A stretch of DNA of 64,000 nt from Symbiodinium natans (GCA_905221605.1 CAJNDS010002668.1:664501-728500); one strand, 5' to 3'. Positions 10,593 to 22,069 are shown, counted from the first letter of the stretch. Translations and numbers: made by a program. The notes: a model not told the origin generated them from the sequence alone.

Positions 10593-10649
10593 TAAGGATA
10601 TTTCTGGCAGCCAATGTAACTCTACGTATGTTCCAAGACCAGTATCCAG

Positions 10650-10738
10650 GGACGCCGCGCCTCGACGGCCATGACTGCCTTCGGGGGCTCTGCTTGGGAC
10701 GCACTTGAGTCGCTACAGCTGGAGATTGCGGCCCGGAT
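10650..10738 (+). CDS. Candidate internal exon
   Basis: After acceptor TATCCAG the plus frame reads GRRASTAMTAFGGSAWDALE..., continuing SLQLEIAARM, and closes at a GT (GGAT|GTTCAG) in phase 2. The telomere array 10481-10592 precedes it and TTTAGGG tracts follow. No family recognised and no partner exon fixed. Confidence 0.4.
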
Positions 10739-11754
10739 GTTCAGGGAATTTAGGGTTTAGGGTTTAGGGATAAGAGTTTAGGGTTAAGGGTTAGAAGGGA
10801 TCCTTAAGCTTATTCCCTTCTCAACCCCCTTCTTACATGCCTTATGCAGTCCCTACATACCTGAGTAGCCCCCTACATGACCCCTCAGGTGATTCTAGCT
10901 GCGCTGTGATGTCGAAGAGGATTTTTTCTGAGGGCTTCATGTCCCAAACCCTCATAGCCATAAACTTCAAACCCCAAACCCTAAACCCTCAATCCTGGTG
11001 CCTTGTAAGGACCAAAGCTATGAGCGAGTGACCGCGAAACTGGAGAGCTGCCAACCCGCAAGAACGTGGGTATCAGGGCTTGGGTACATCGACAAGGTGT
11101 TCGGGCTGAGAGGGCCCTAAACCCTAAACCCTAAACCCCAAACTCCAAGCCCCAAACCCTAAGCCCCTAAGCCCTGAACCCGGGAGGCTCGACTCAAAAT
11201 CTGAGATTCGGGGTGCTTGATGACGGAAACCCTTTTAGTGTGCGACCGTGGACCCTAAGCCCGAAACCCTAAACCCCCAAACCCCAAACCCCATAACCCT
11301 CAACAAGCCCTGAACCCTAAGTAATGAAGGGAGTCATCAGCGATGTGAAGCGAAATTGAGGGTTTGAGCGTTCGAAGAGTTAGGGTTTAAAAGTTTAGGT
11401 GTTAGGGTTCAGGGAGATGCCTGTTCGAGTTCACGAGCGTGAGAGTTAAAAACACGAACGCGTTTGAGGGTTTGCCGGCCCTGAGTTAGAGAGCTGGAGC
11501 CTGACCCTTGCCCAACGTCGCCTTCGTGCTCACTACCTTCCATTCTCACATTCACAGGACTGGATGCTAGACATCCAGCGGACAGACGAACTCCCAAACA
11601 CCCTCTGAATGACCCTAACCCTAAATCCTAAGCCCTAAGATTTACCGGGCTTCGTGGGCTTTGGGTTCACGCGGCTTGCGGCGCTCACCCTTGGGACACG
11701 CTGGGCCCTCGATGCGAGGAGTCTTAGGGCTTGTAAACCCTCAACCCTAACCCC

Positions 11755-11868
11755 TGTAACCCCTATAAACCCTATAAACCCTATAAACCCTAATTATAAA
11801 CCCTATAAACCCTTAACCCTTTAAACCCCAAACCCTATAAACCCTAAACCCTATAAACCCTAAAAGCT
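11755..11868 (-). repeat. CCCTATAAA array
   Basis: Nine-bp CCCTATAAA units mixed with CCCTAAA, forming a local variant block of the telomere-like repeat. Confidence 0.9.
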
Positions 11869-13505
11869 TTGGCCTGAAATCCTCGGTTCGTAGGCGTTTC
11901 AATATGATGTGCTGTTCTCAGTTGCGCAAAGTGCCGTTACGTAAAAACCCTCACCTCCACGTTGGTCCTCGCCCTCACCTTTATCCCTACCAGCACCCTC
12001 GCTTCCAGTTTCCACGCCCACTACGCCCTTGCTCTCACTCCAATCCCTAAACCCCAAACCCTAAACCCCAAACGCTAAACCCTAAGCCCTATAAAGATCG
12101 CACGCAATGTCAGCGTCGCAGCGCTCGTGGTCAAACTTTGAAGTTCGCGCTGCTACAGAACTTTCAACCGATCAACGTCCGAAACGCTCCAAGGATCGAA
12201 CTTTGGAAGCTGGCGGTTGTGAAATGCCAAACTTTGAGGCTTCGGGCGCCCGAACCCGCAGATATTCAACGCTTAAACCAAGAAAACCCTTAAAAACCCT
12301 TAACACCCTCCACGGCGGACTTCCTGTCGAACCTGGCAGGCTCCCCAACCACCAACTCTCGACTGGGAAGCCTGAACCCTTAAACCCTCGCAATCAAACC
12401 TTAATAACCCTTACAATCCCATAAAACCCTTCAACCAATAAAAACCCTTAAGAACCCTTAGAAACCCTTATGAGCCCTTATGAGCCCTTAAAAACTCCTA
12501 AAACCCTTATAAACCCCTATAAACCCTTAGAACCGTTAAAGCCCTTGAACCCCAAAACCCTGAAACAACGTGTACAAAACGTTAAACAATGCATATACCT
12601 CTTATATGTATGTGTATATCCAGATACATATAAATATATACATATGTTATACAGGATCATGTTGTATAAAGACCCCCCCCTGCCCAAAGACTAAAGCCAG
12701 ATGGCAGACGGAGGTTTGCGCACAGCTCGCGGCGGCTTGCTTGAGCCGAACAAGACAGGCGCACGCACTCCCTGTTGACCAGATACGCTTCCTAGGGATC
12801 GCAATAGTGGTTACTTTTCTTCGTTTGGCTTCCCTCTGTACCTCTAGCTCAATTCTGTCAGGGACTTCCAGCCTAAGCCGTTTCTTTTTGGAAAAGGCAG
12901 GGCCCCTGATGGTGCGAGTTAAGGGGGGGGTCCCACTAGAAACGCCTTGCAGATGCACGCTTTCCAGGTTGAAGCGGGCTCGGGGTTCGGGGGGTTAGGG
13001 ATAGCAGGGTTGAGGGTGACGGGGTTTAGGGCAAACAAGGTTTTGGTGTTTAGGGTTTAGGGTTTAGGGTTCAGGGTTTAGGGTTTAGGGTTTAGGGTTA
13101 GGGTAGCATTACTGTGCCGGCGATATAATTTTTCAAAAGGCCCATAGGTTGACCTTTCCCTGCCAGAGACGGACAAGTAAGTTGAGCCTCTGTGAACGTC
13201 GTATACATGGAGAGCTCTTGCTCGCCTGGGGGAGACTACTTCTGAGAGCCTCGCAGGGCCTGATCCAGCTCTGGTGGGTGAAAAGGCGACTTTAGAAGCC
13301 CCAAACCCTAAACCCTAAAACCTAAAACCCTAAACCCTAAACCCTAAACCCTAAACCCTGAACTCGACAGACCTCACAGTGACGCAGGGCCTGATATGTG
13401 GGAGACCCAAAGTGTGTACATAAATAGGGAGTACCTGGGCCTTAACGTTCTCCCTATAAAGGACCTTTGGGGCCCAAGTTATACAACAACGAGGTACATG
13501 GACCT

Positions 13506-13600
13506 CCTAAACCCTAAACCCTAAACCCTAAACCCTAAACCCTAAACCCTAAACCCTAAACCCTAAACCCTAAACCCTAAACCCTAAACCCTAAACCCTA
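13506..13600 (-). repeat. CCCTAAA array, about 13 units
   Basis: Uninterrupted CCCTAAA units, followed 50 bp later by the candidate exon at 13652. Confidence 0.97.
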
Positions 13601-13651
13601 AGCCCAAGCCCTAAACCCTAAACCCTAAACCCAAAGCCCTAAACGCCGCAG

Positions 13652-13733
13652 TGGGAGGACTCCCGGAGCCCGTGGACACTTCTCTCCAAGTTGGACAGAG
13701 GGCCGAGAAAATTCGAGGCCGTCGGCAAGAAGG
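13652..13733 (+). CDS. Candidate internal exon
   Basis: After acceptor GCCGCAG the frame reads WEDSRSPWTLLSKLDRG, continuing RKFEAVGKK, until a G|GTTTAG donor formed by the start of a TTTAGGG tract. C-strand repeats lie upstream and G-strand repeats downstream. Another plus frame is open over part of it. Unknown function. Confidence 0.4.
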
Positions 13734-13929
13734 GTTTAGGGTTTAGGGTTTAGCGTTCAGGAGTCCGGGTTCAAAAAGGGTTTAGGGTTTAGGGTTTAGG
13801 GTTTAGGGAGGGGGGGGGGGCTCTTGTACATAGTCGGGTGCAGGGTTGAGGGTTAGTGTCTGATGCGGATGAACCAGGTGCCCTTCGCCCTAAACCCTAA
13901 ACACAAAACCCTAAACCCTAAACCCGGGG

Positions 13930-14165
13930 TGAGCCCTATTCTATTCGGGGCATCCCCCCCTACATTCTTTGGCTACGAATGGCTTAAGAGCCCCCCCCCC
14001 CTCCCCCTCCAAAACAAAATCTTCCTGATCACGGCAATATAGGGATCTCATATATATATATATATATATATATGTTTTTTTATTTTTATTTTGTTTTGGG
14101 GGGTTCTTAAGCAAATAGTTGAGCCCTATTGTGTTGGGAGCATTCCCTCCTACATTCCTTGGGCA
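13930..14165. mobile_element. Family 10 TIR element inside a ~45-bp direct repeat
   Basis: GGCTTAAGAGCCCCCCCC (left) and GGGGGGTTCTTAAGCAAATA (right) are inverted ends around a core that includes CAATATAGGGATC and (AT)n. The same end motif occurs near 21860-21955 and 63430-63590. The flanking sequences GAGCCCTATT...CTACATTC (13931-13965 and 14120-14155) are a degenerate direct repeat, far longer than a normal target-site duplication. Confidence 0.55.
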
Positions 14166-14875
14166 GGCAGCGTCTCCGCGGAGGCAAGCCAAGAGTGCGA
14201 GCCCTTCGATGTCGAGGCGCGCTCAAGTAACCCGCGGCGTGGCAGCTCCCGAGCCTGCAGGGCCTTGCGGGTTTAGGGTTTAGGGTTTCCGTTTCCTGGC
14301 ATTCAGCAAGTCCGGGTCCAAAAAAGGGTTTAGGGTTTAGGGCTTAGGGTGCACCTCTAGCCCTAAACCCGAAACCTTAAGCTTGGGGGTGGGGGGGGGG
14401 GGGGGGGCCGGGTTCATAGGGTTTAGGGACCTCACTGCAAAGATGCCAGCATACAAAAACCGGGACCCTAAACCCCTGAGCCTGAGCCCACAACCTCAAG
14501 GGATTTAGGGTTTAGGGAAAAAAAGGCTCCCCTTATGATGTACTCCTAATAAACTGTACGACCTTAAGGATCGTCAAAAAGGGTAACCGTTTCTAAGCTC
14601 ACTCATACCTTTCCTTCCCATCACTTTTTGTTGGTCTCGGGTGGACCGCCTGAAAACAGCCGAATGGCTGCCCATAAACCCTTAAACCAGTCCCCAAAGA
14701 CCTCGAAGCTACGCCGTCAACCCCGAGAATACCGCAGCAAAACCCAAACGCCGTGCCAAACCCTAAACCCTAAACCCTAAACGTCTTGGGCCTTAGGCTG
14801 GTCTTCGACATAGGGAGTACGGGGGATCCTTCCACTCCCGCTTGCGGACCAACTGAACCCTGAGTTTGGGGTCAT

Positions 14876-15085
14876 ATACCCGGTACTACTACGTATAGTC
14901 TCTGTTAAGGTATATAACCCCCTGAACTTACAAGGGCAATATCGGGATCATATTATACCCGGTACTACTACGTATAGTCTCTTTTAAGGTATATAACCCC
15001 CTGAACTTACAAGGGCAATATCGGGATCATATTATACCCGGTACTACTACGTATAGTCTCTTCATTAAGGTATATAAGCCCCTGA
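14876..15085. repeat. 80-bp tandem repeat, three copies
   Basis: TACCCGGTACTACTACGTAT starts copies near 14877, 14956 and 15036. Copies 1 and 2 are almost identical; copy 3 differs after TCTCTTCATTAAGG and is truncated. No reading frame is conserved. Confidence 0.9.
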
Positions 15086-15341
15086 GCTTTGTTCTGGTTT
15101 ATTTGGTCCCAAGGCGCCGCAAAGGCCAACGACGCAAACCAGCCGAACAGGTTTGGGTTTGTGGTTTATAGGGTTTGGGTTGTTGTTTGGCTTCGCCGGG
15201 GCGAGTGGCCGGGTCTATTATCCGTCTTCCGTTGGGTGGGCATTTATACGTTGAGGGAGCCATTGGTTGTTGCGTCGATGGAGGGTGGGGGGGGGGGGGT
15301 GTTATTGCGGTCAAAGTTGGGTGTGGCCCTAAACCCTACAC

Positions 15342-15536
15342 CCACAAGGGGGGGGGGGCCCCTTACTATACTAACTATAGTTAAGGGACTTCTAACCTAA
15401 GTTAGGATCCTTACAACCCAATTTAGGATCCTTATCAACTCTACTTATAACCTAAGTTAGGATCCTTACAACCCAATTTAGGATCCTTATAAACTCTACT
15501 TCTAACTAGGGGGGGGGGGGGGGGGCCCTCCTTGCA
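15342..15536 (+). mobile_element. Family 1 TIR element with internal duplication
   Basis: Left end CACAAGGGGG, right end GGGCCCTCCTTGCA. The segment from CTTATAACCTAAGTTAGGATCC through CAACTCTACTT is present twice in tandem (about 60 bp), making this copy ~195 bp. G-runs at both ends have expanded. Confidence 0.8.
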
Positions 15537-15556
15537 ACCCCAACCGGGCCTTCGAG

Positions 15557-15900
15557 TGGCTGACCGCGGCTGCGAAGGCGTTGGACATCGAGGACATCGC
15601 CCCCTCGGTCCCCTCGGCCCTGAACGTCTATCAGAGGCAAGGTCACGGTCTAAGGGTTTAGGGTTTAGGGTTTAGGGTTTAGGGTTTAGGGTTTAGGGTT
15701 TAGGGTTTAGGGTTTAGGGTTTAGGGTTCCTTCAATTACCCTTTTGTTTCGTGCAAGGTTGACATATAAAGTAACCAACCAAAAGAGGGTGCCCTTATTC
15801 TCAGATGGTTGCTGGGCTACCAAGCAGGTCGTCCTCGCACATCCAGGGTGGAGTAGAGAGCACCCGGGTGTACTCGAAGTGGCGACGCTTGGCTCGCATG
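15557..15900 (+). CDS. Candidate two-exon gene piece
   Basis: Exon 1 (15557-15636) reads WLTAAAKALDIEDIAPSV..., continuing PSALNVYQ. Its donor is GC (CAGAG|GCAAGG) and it ends in phase 2. Exon 2 (15825-15900) begins after CTACCAAG and continues in phase as RSSSHIQGGVESTRVYSKW..., to a GT donor at ATG|GTTTTC. The intron holds the TTTAGGG array 15654-15727 fused to the right half of a family 2 element, which supplies the acceptor. A second frame is open in exon 2, so the choice rests on phase. Unknown family. Confidence 0.5.
15654..15727 (+). repeat. TTTAGGG array fused to a family 2 element
   Basis: About ten perfect units end at GGGTTCCTTCAATTACCC, where a family 2 element (to 15824) continues. 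The element's own left TIR is missing, as if replaced by the array. Confidence 0.9.
15728..15824 (+). mobile_element. Family 2 TIR element, left end replaced
   Basis: Carries the family blocks ACATATAAAGTAACCAACC, GGGTGCCCTTATTCT and GGTTGCTGGGCTACCAAG. The last provides the splice acceptor of the exon at 15825. Confidence 0.75.
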
Positions 15901-15909
15901 GTTTTCTGG

Positions 15910-16670
15910 GGTTTAGGGTTTAGGGTTTACGGTAAGGTGCTTGAGGAAAGGTGGTTTGGGTAGCCCTAAACCCTTTTCAGCCCCATGACCGTAGGTTTAC
16001 AAGATGGGGGTCCCGGAGTTAGAGGTGGAGTTTGTACGGCTTGTATGGGTCCGGAATTGGGTCCCAGGCATTGAAACTTAGCTTAGGAGTCCCTTGCTGC
16101 TGGCCCTGGGGATATCTGCCCATCTTCCCTGATTGGGTTTAAGAGGATCATGTCTCGGGCTATGCCCTACACCCTGTGTTTCCGAAGGTTTGCGGGCCAG
16201 TCTAGTTCAGGTAAGGACGCCCTCCCTGTAGCCATCAGGTTCCTCAAAGAAACTCAGCACCTGGGATGTTCAGCCCCCTTGCTTTGAAACGTTTCCGAGT
16301 TTGGTTTAGGGATGCTTAGGGTTGGGGGTTCAATGGGTTCAAAGGATATAGGGTTCAAGGGTTTTAAGGGTTTGGGGCTTAGGGTTGGGTAGGGCCTTGT
16401 GTTTTGCTTCTGTTGTCTCACCTTGCTGGGTGAGGATTGTACGTGCGGATGCCTCGAGCAACCTTTGTACATGTGAAACAGGGTCCTGTACCTTACGGAC
16501 CTATAGTTGTTGGGAAAGATACCCCTGTTTAAAGGGTACAAGGTTACTCCCAGGTTATTTCTTCAGAGGGTGAAAATGGCCACTTGGTAGCCCTGTGGTA
16601 CCCTAAACCCCAAACCCTAAACCCTAAACCCCAAACCCTAAATCCTAAACCCTAAACCTGCCTAGGAACC
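15910..16670. other. No supported exon
   Basis: Scattered telomere units. 16385-16560 is open on the plus strand without splice support. A family 2 left TIR (GGTAGCCCTGTGGTACCC, 16587-16604) runs straight into CCCTAAACCCC repeats, another element/telomere junction. Confidence 0.5.
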
Positions 16671-17087
16671 ATGAGCGGCCGACCGGAAGACGACTCTGCG
16701 AGCGCCTTCCGCTTGCATGGGCGATGGCCGTTGGACCGCAGTTGGTGGAAGACCTATCTCTTTTTGCCTGCCGACTTTTCCACATGTTTAGGGTTTTGGG
16801 GTTTTGTGGGTTTTTTTGGGGTTTAGGGTTTTGGGTTTTGGGTTTTGGGTTTTTGGGGTTCAGGGTTTCAGCTGTGGGCTTAATGTTGATAAGGGGCGGC
16901 GGGCTGGGGTTTGTTTGCACGATCACATCCTACCCCGAAAATTTTACTCTCAAAGGATGGTGGGCATCAGCCGTCAGCTTACGTAAGTTTTTTTGTTTTT
17001 TCAAATTTCCCCTCACACGAAAACGATGATGTGAGGATGCAGCTATCGACACACTGCGCGGGCTTCACGACGAACATGGAAGAGACC
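16671..17087 (+). CDS. Candidate gene 5' end, two exons
   Basis: ATG at 16671 in context GGAACCATGAGC starts MSGRPEDDSASAFRLHGRW..., to a T|GTTTAG donor at 16785 (phase 1) that is itself a telomere unit. After the intron, acceptor GATGCAG at 17041-17042 continues in phase as SIDTLRGLHDEHGRD to a GT at 17088. An AG lies just upstream of the ATG (CCTAG|GAACC), compatible with either an upstream exon or spliced-leader addition; the latter is inference. Unknown function. Confidence 0.4.
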
Positions 17088-17155
17088 GTGAGGACATTTA
17101 GGGTTTAGGGTTTAGGGTTTAGGGTTTAGGGTTTAGGGTTGCACTACTTTCCTCT

Positions 17156-17269
17156 CTAGGACCCAGAGAAGGCCCTTATTCCCCTTTTGTTTGGCGTTTC
17201 GGTTCCCTGATCAGCCCCTTTAAACAAAAAGGGCACCCTGGGTATTGCGAGGTTGCTCCCTGTGTCTAG
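17156..17269 (+). mobile_element. Family 3 TIR element
   Basis: GGACCCAGAGAAGGCCCTTATT at the left end and TGCTCCCTGTGTCTAG at the right, with the diagnostic AAACAAAAAGGGCACCCTG block. Confidence 0.7.
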
Positions 17270-19760
17270 TCTTACTCTGCATGCTCTGCCGCCACAAGTT
17301 GCGAAACTAAACCGTCTCAGCCCTAAACCACCCTTAGCCCCTTGACCCTAGAGGCCTCTGCAGTTTTGCCTGTTCCCTTGCAACACAGACCTCGATTTAA
17401 ACTTGGGGCTTCCAGAGTCACCTAACAGGGCCATGAAGATGGCCACCTCTGCGTGGAAATTGCTGCAGCAAAGCGGGACATCCTAAGTGTGCTAAACTAG
17501 CCCGGGCGTCAAGTCCCACGGCTACAGTGGCTACAGTTTGCAAGGTAACCCTAAACCCTAAACCCTAAAGCCTAAACCCTAACCCTAAACCCAAAGCCCT
17601 GAACGGCTTCCTGCGCGAAACCGGACGGGCTTGGAATTTTCGCTTGGCACCCTAGGCTCCAGTAGAACATTCGAAGCTGACAGACGCAGGGTTGACTAGT
17701 ATTTGCTTAAGCCTTCTCACTTGTCCACGAACCAAGGAAAAAAGGTTAACAAAGTTCTTTCTGCTAAATAAAGAAACCCCAAAAAGTGCAAAGTTCTACT
17801 ATTGGCTAAGGAAGCCTTTGGGCTTCTTGATTTTGAATACAAGATTTGAGCTGTGAGGTCCACAAAGCGAGAGAGCCTGAGGCTTCCTGGCCTTTTGCTT
17901 CGGGTTTAGGGTTTAGGGTTTAGGGTTTAGGGTTTAGGGTTTAGGGTTTAGGGTTTAGGGTTTAAGGTTTAGGGTCGAGATCCGCTTTGGGGCACGGAAG
18001 GGGTTTCGCCGGCGGTAGGGAGGGCTCCAGGGTTGATATGCGGGACCCCCTCCCCACCCCTAGTTCCCTCCCCCCCAAACCGATGCCAGTCCTCTTCCTT
18101 GCAGGGGTAATGTGGGGATGCTTATCTTTCTTTTTGGGAGTTCTTCGCAAAGAGGTGTTCTAGATGCTAAGGTGGATTCGGGTGATTAATAATAGGGACT
18201 CGAACGGATGTTAAGCAGACTTTCTAAGTCAAAAGAGCTTCTATGTAGTTCTGTGGAGTTGCAGAGGGCATTATTGAGTTCTACGAACTTTTGCTTGGGC
18301 TAGAATCGGCCAGAAGTCCCTTACTGCCAGTAGAACTTTCCTCGCAGGAGGATCCACACCATGTCCAAAGGATTGTCCTTCAATTTCTCTGATGCAGGCC
18401 TTGCTTGTGCACTTGGGGGAGTCTTCTTTAGGAATTCGGTTTGGAGGTCCTGGGTCCCCATAAACCCTGAACCCTAAACCCCCGGATCGTGGAGCAGAAG
18501 CTCTAAACCCCAAACCTTTAAGGTTCTGGGGTTTAGGGTTTAGATTTTAGGGTTTCGGCGCTAAGGTTTTAAACCCTAAATGGGTCTCGGGTGCAGGTTT
18601 CAGGCTATCAGGTGTTTAAGGGTGTTGGGCCCTTGGGACGGCGTAAGGTTGATGTGGAGTAGAGCTGCTATACCAAACAAGTCTGGTTTCAACAAGGGTT
18701 CAGGGTTCATGGCAGAGCAACTGGGTAGCAGTCGGCACCTGTACCTCTTATGTATACGTATGTGTTTTGATCACTTCTCTAAATTATGTCCCTTTTGGGG
18801 TCCTTATGAGAAGGCTGCCCGTTCTTCTTTGGGGTACTCCAACAGGGACCATCATGTTGAGAACTCACCATACACACACACATATATATATATATGAATA
18901 TGTATATACTCATAAGCTTTCAGTTCTTCTAGGCTTCTGTAGCAGAGTCTTCGGAAAGTTCTGGGGGTATGGGGTTAGCCCTAAGCCCTAAACCCTGAGC
19001 CCTCATCCCCAAGCGCGGACCACTACGCATGGTGGTGTATCGCGTGCTCTTCGCAGCGGCACAATCTCTGCCTGATCACAGCTGACGTGTTGCTTCCGCT
19101 CCATGCATGGTATTGTCTTAAGCCTTCAGTTTGGCCGTTTCTAGAGCCGCAGTGGGTAATCGAACCTTTAAGACCTAAATCCTAAACCCTAAGCCTACAC
19201 CCTAAGCACAATCCCAGAGACCCTGAAACACCTGGAGGAAATCAGGATGAGGTAAACCCTAAAGCCTAAACCCTAAACCCTAAATCCTAAACCCTAAACC
19301 CTAAACAACCCGCAGGAGGAAATCCGGATGAGGCCTGCCCTCGGCGGCCCCTGCAGCTGGGTAGCAGTCGAAGCCTAGAAATCGAGGGTTTGCAGGTTTG
19401 GGTTTAGGGTTTAGGGTTTAGGTTTTGGGGTTTTGGGTTTAGGGTTAGGGTAAGGGGACAGTCATCACGTCCGGTTTCAAAAAGGGCAAGGGTTCAGGTT
19501 TAGGGGGCCAGATGCAAGCAATGTTGGTTGAGGGTTCAGAGTTTGGGGTTTCGGGCTTCGGGTCCGAGACTGAAGTGGCGCCTTGATGAGGAAGTCTAGG
19601 CGAGGGATTAGGGTTTACAGGGTTCATACGATTCAAAGGGTAGTTGGTGCATGCCGTTCGGGTTTGGGGCTTTAGTGTCCAGGTGGTAGGCGGGCCTTAT
19701 GTCATTGGTTTGGGTTTAAGTTTTTGGGGTTTACCCTAAACCCCAAACCCTCAACCCTAA
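17270..19760. other. Unresolved stretch with weak coding islands
   Basis: Telomere arrays at 17904-17975 and elsewhere. 18274-18460 is open on both strands (minus ...RKVLLAVRDFWPILAQAKV to a stop, plus SPLLPVELSSQEDPHHVQR... to a stop), so it may be an exon of undecided strand. 19010-19180 is open on the plus strand (LITADVLLPLHAWYCLK...) without clear splice sites. Confidence 0.4.
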
Positions 19761-19768
19761 ACCCCAAG

Positions 19769-19891
19769 GGACGATCAGCCGTTCGTATTCTGGCAGTGTT
19801 GTCGGTGATGGTGCTGCCTTGCGGAAAGTATGTTCTGCGGAGACTGAAGGACGAAGCGCCCATTGCCGGTCCCAAGCCCGAAACCCATTAG
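19769..19891 (+). CDS. Candidate terminal exon
   Basis: After ACCCCAAG, following a C-strand telomere tract, the frame reads GRSAVRILAVLSVMVLPCGK, continuing YVLRRLKDEAPIAG, and ends at a TAG (19889-19891) that overlaps the first unit of a TTTAGGG array. Phase 0 entry. The other two frames stop early. A hydrophobic core followed by basic residues suggests a membrane-proximal tail; the family is not recognised. Confidence 0.45.
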   Translation, partial: GRSAVRILAVLSVMVLPCGKYVLRRLKDEAPIAGPKPETH

Positions 19892-20554
19892 GGTTTAGGG
19901 TTTAGGGTTTAGGGTTTAGGGTTCGGAGGAGCTCAGTCCCAAAAAAGGTTCAGAGGTGCAGTTGGGTCCTTTCCTTCGCGGTGAGGGCCGACCTGTTTAA
20001 TCCGTGCACGAACTTGCTGATTAGCAAGGGCTTACGTGTAGTGAGCAAATAAGGTACCCCACGACAACATTGGAGCCTACGAAGAAACGTCCAACCCTAA
20101 TTCTTAAACCCTATACCCTATAAAACCCTAAACCCTAAGCCCTATGTGCAGTGCGGGTGCAAAAAGACCTAAACCCTAAACCCTAAACACTAAACCCTAA
20201 ACCCTAAACCCTATAAACCCTAAACACCCTAAACCCTAAACCCTATAAACCCTAAAAGCCTAAACCCTAAAACCCTATAACTCCTTCCTGAACCCCACAT
20301 CCGAAGCCGTCCTGCGGCCCATCGCTTCAGCGTGCAGCCCAGGCATCCGGAGGGCAACTTTCGAATCTGCTGGGACCCCCTTGGTTTGGGGCTATGTTAG
20401 GAGGCTTTGCGAGGGTTTAGGATGCAGGGTTTAGGGTAAAGGAGTATCTGTGGGGTTGAGGGTGTAGGGTTTGGGTTTTCGTGTCTGAGGTTGGGGGCTT
20501 AGGGTTTGAACGCGCCCACGGGTTTGCAAGGGCCGGAGCCTAAAAAAGCACAGC

Positions 20555-20760
20555 TTCCACATCACTGCTGGCCATTCTTGTACGCATGCGATCTTCAGAA
20601 CATTCGCGGCGCACGGAACTCAGGCTGTATGTAGACGGTCGCTTCCGGCTCCTGAAGCACGTCGCAGTTGTGCATGCCACCAAAACGGGTTCTACTGCCT
20701 ACGTATCCAGGGGTGCGAAGAGTATGGAAATGCGCAACCTCAGCTCACGTAGATCCTATT
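20555..20760 (+). CDS. Candidate exon, frame undecided
   Basis: Unique GC-balanced sequence, open for about 65 codons in two plus frames. The better one contains ELRLYVDGRFRLLKHVAVVH, then KTGSTAYVSRGAKSME, and stops past 20758; the alternative reads ...CACHQNGFYCLRIQGCEEYG. The minus strand is less open. Coding is likely, but the frame and boundaries are not fixed. Confidence 0.4.
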
Positions 20761-20935
20761 CCTAAACCCTTAAAACCCTTAAAACCCTTAAAACCCTGAA
20801 ACCCCTTAAAACCCTTAAAGCCCTGAAAGCCCTTAAAACCCTTAAAACCCTTAGAGCCCTTAAAACCCTTAAAGCCCTTAAAACCCTTATAACCCTTAAA
20901 CCCTTAATCCCTTAAACCCTTAAACCCTTTGCCCC
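20761..20935 (-). repeat. CCCTTAAAA array
   Basis: About 18 units of a 9-bp CCCTTAAAA variant. Homogeneous and different from flanking CCCTAAA. Confidence 0.93.
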
Positions 20936-21585
20936 CTCCAAGCCAGGACTTCACGAGCCTCTTCCTACTCCTTACCGACGCGATCCTCCTGCCGGCGCTT
21001 GGTCTGTGAGGGTCTTGCTGAAAGCCTTACAGTAAACTCCAGAAAGTTGGAATATGGTTTAAAAGTGACTAGAGCTGGTGGGATCTTCTTTAGTATACCT
21101 TTTGGCGAGGATGTTCCAACTTTTAGGAGTTTCCTGTACTTCGCCTTTAGTTGAACTTTAAACTTTTTTGGCTTCCTTATTCAGTGGGCATATTAAAGTT
21201 TAACCTTTTTTTAACCCTTGGTTATTGGAGAAGTAAGAAGCAGCATTTGCGCAGAGTTTAGGGTTTAGGGCATAGCAGCCTTATGAGTTACTGACAGGTT
21301 TAGGGCTTATGGGCATCTGTTCTCAGTTTTGGGGTAAGCCTCAAAGTATCTCTTGATGAATTCAGGCACCAAATTCCTGACTGATGGTGCATTGGCTCCG
21401 CGGCCAAGGGATTCAGACTCGTACTTCTACCACCCATGAATCCTTGGCTTTCTTCTGGCTGGCTCTTAGGACTTCAACCTTTTTTGGGTTGTTGAAGAGA
21501 CTGCAATAAGGAGCCTAACAAGTTAAACTTTTAGGTGGGGTTCAGAAGTCAGCTAAGTACTTCTACCCACCCATGAACCTCCAAG

Positions 21586-21710
21586 TACAAGGAGGGGCCC
21601 CCTGACTATACTAACTATAGTTAAGGTACGTATAACCTAAGTTCGGGTCCTTAAGACCCAATGTTGGATCCCTACAACTCTACTTATAACTAGGGCCCCC
21701 CCTCCTTGTA
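21586..21710 (+). mobile_element. Family 1 TIR element, full length
   Basis: TACAAGGAGGGGCCCCCTGA to CCCCCCCTCCTTGTA, 125 bp, complete interior. Preceded by a family 7-like end, CATGAACCTCCAAG. Confidence 0.85.
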
Positions 21711-21969
21711 TGCCTGAACCCTACACCCTAAACCCTAAAGCCCCTCCATCTTATGAGGCTCGTGGAGGAAGGTCTGAGAACAAAGTCTCCAGTCCAAGCG
21801 AGCACGGCGCTTGTAAGCCCTACAACTTGCAAGTAGAGTTCTACTACTAAATTCTTAATTAAGACCCCCCCCCAACAGATATAAACAAAGCTTCATCTTA
21901 AGGCCGATATAGGGATTGTGCTCTTGCCTTTTTGGGGGGGCTCTTAAGCAAATATGTGGTAGTCTAAGT

Positions 21970-22069
21970 TTGGGATGTTCCCCCTTATTCTGACAGGCCT
22001 TAATCGGAATTTTAACACGGGATACTGTATTCCGATTAAGGACTGTTAGTATAAGTGGCAACATCCCAA
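21970..22069. mobile_element. Family 4 TIR element with 8-bp duplication
   Basis: TTGGGATGTTCCCCCTTAT and its inverse (ATAAGTGGCAACATCCCAA) bound a 100-bp element. The flanks GTCTAAGT (21962-21969) and GTCTAAGG (22070-22077) match at 7 of 8 positions, an 8-bp target-site duplication. Confidence 0.85.

Larger units (their letters stand above)
8160..10640. other. Telomere-variant arrays, weak exon candidates
   Basis: Holds arrays at 8158-8272, 8479-8533, 9648-9750 and 10481-10592, poly-G at 10077-10098 and a reversed family 1 fragment near 8776-8842. 9440-9567 is open in two plus frames, one ending NPALALSHELIEH before TGA, but its splice sites are unclear. Confidence 0.45.
10740..13640. other. 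Telomere-variant DNA, few coding signals
   Basis: Includes CCCTATAAA-type repeats (11755-11868), CCCTTAAAA-like units (12275-12560), a TA-rich patch (12590-12660) and C-strand arrays at 13300-13360 and 13506-13600. 12100-12300 and 12695-12990 are open in more than one frame with protein-like composition, but I could not place splice sites. Confidence 0.45.
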
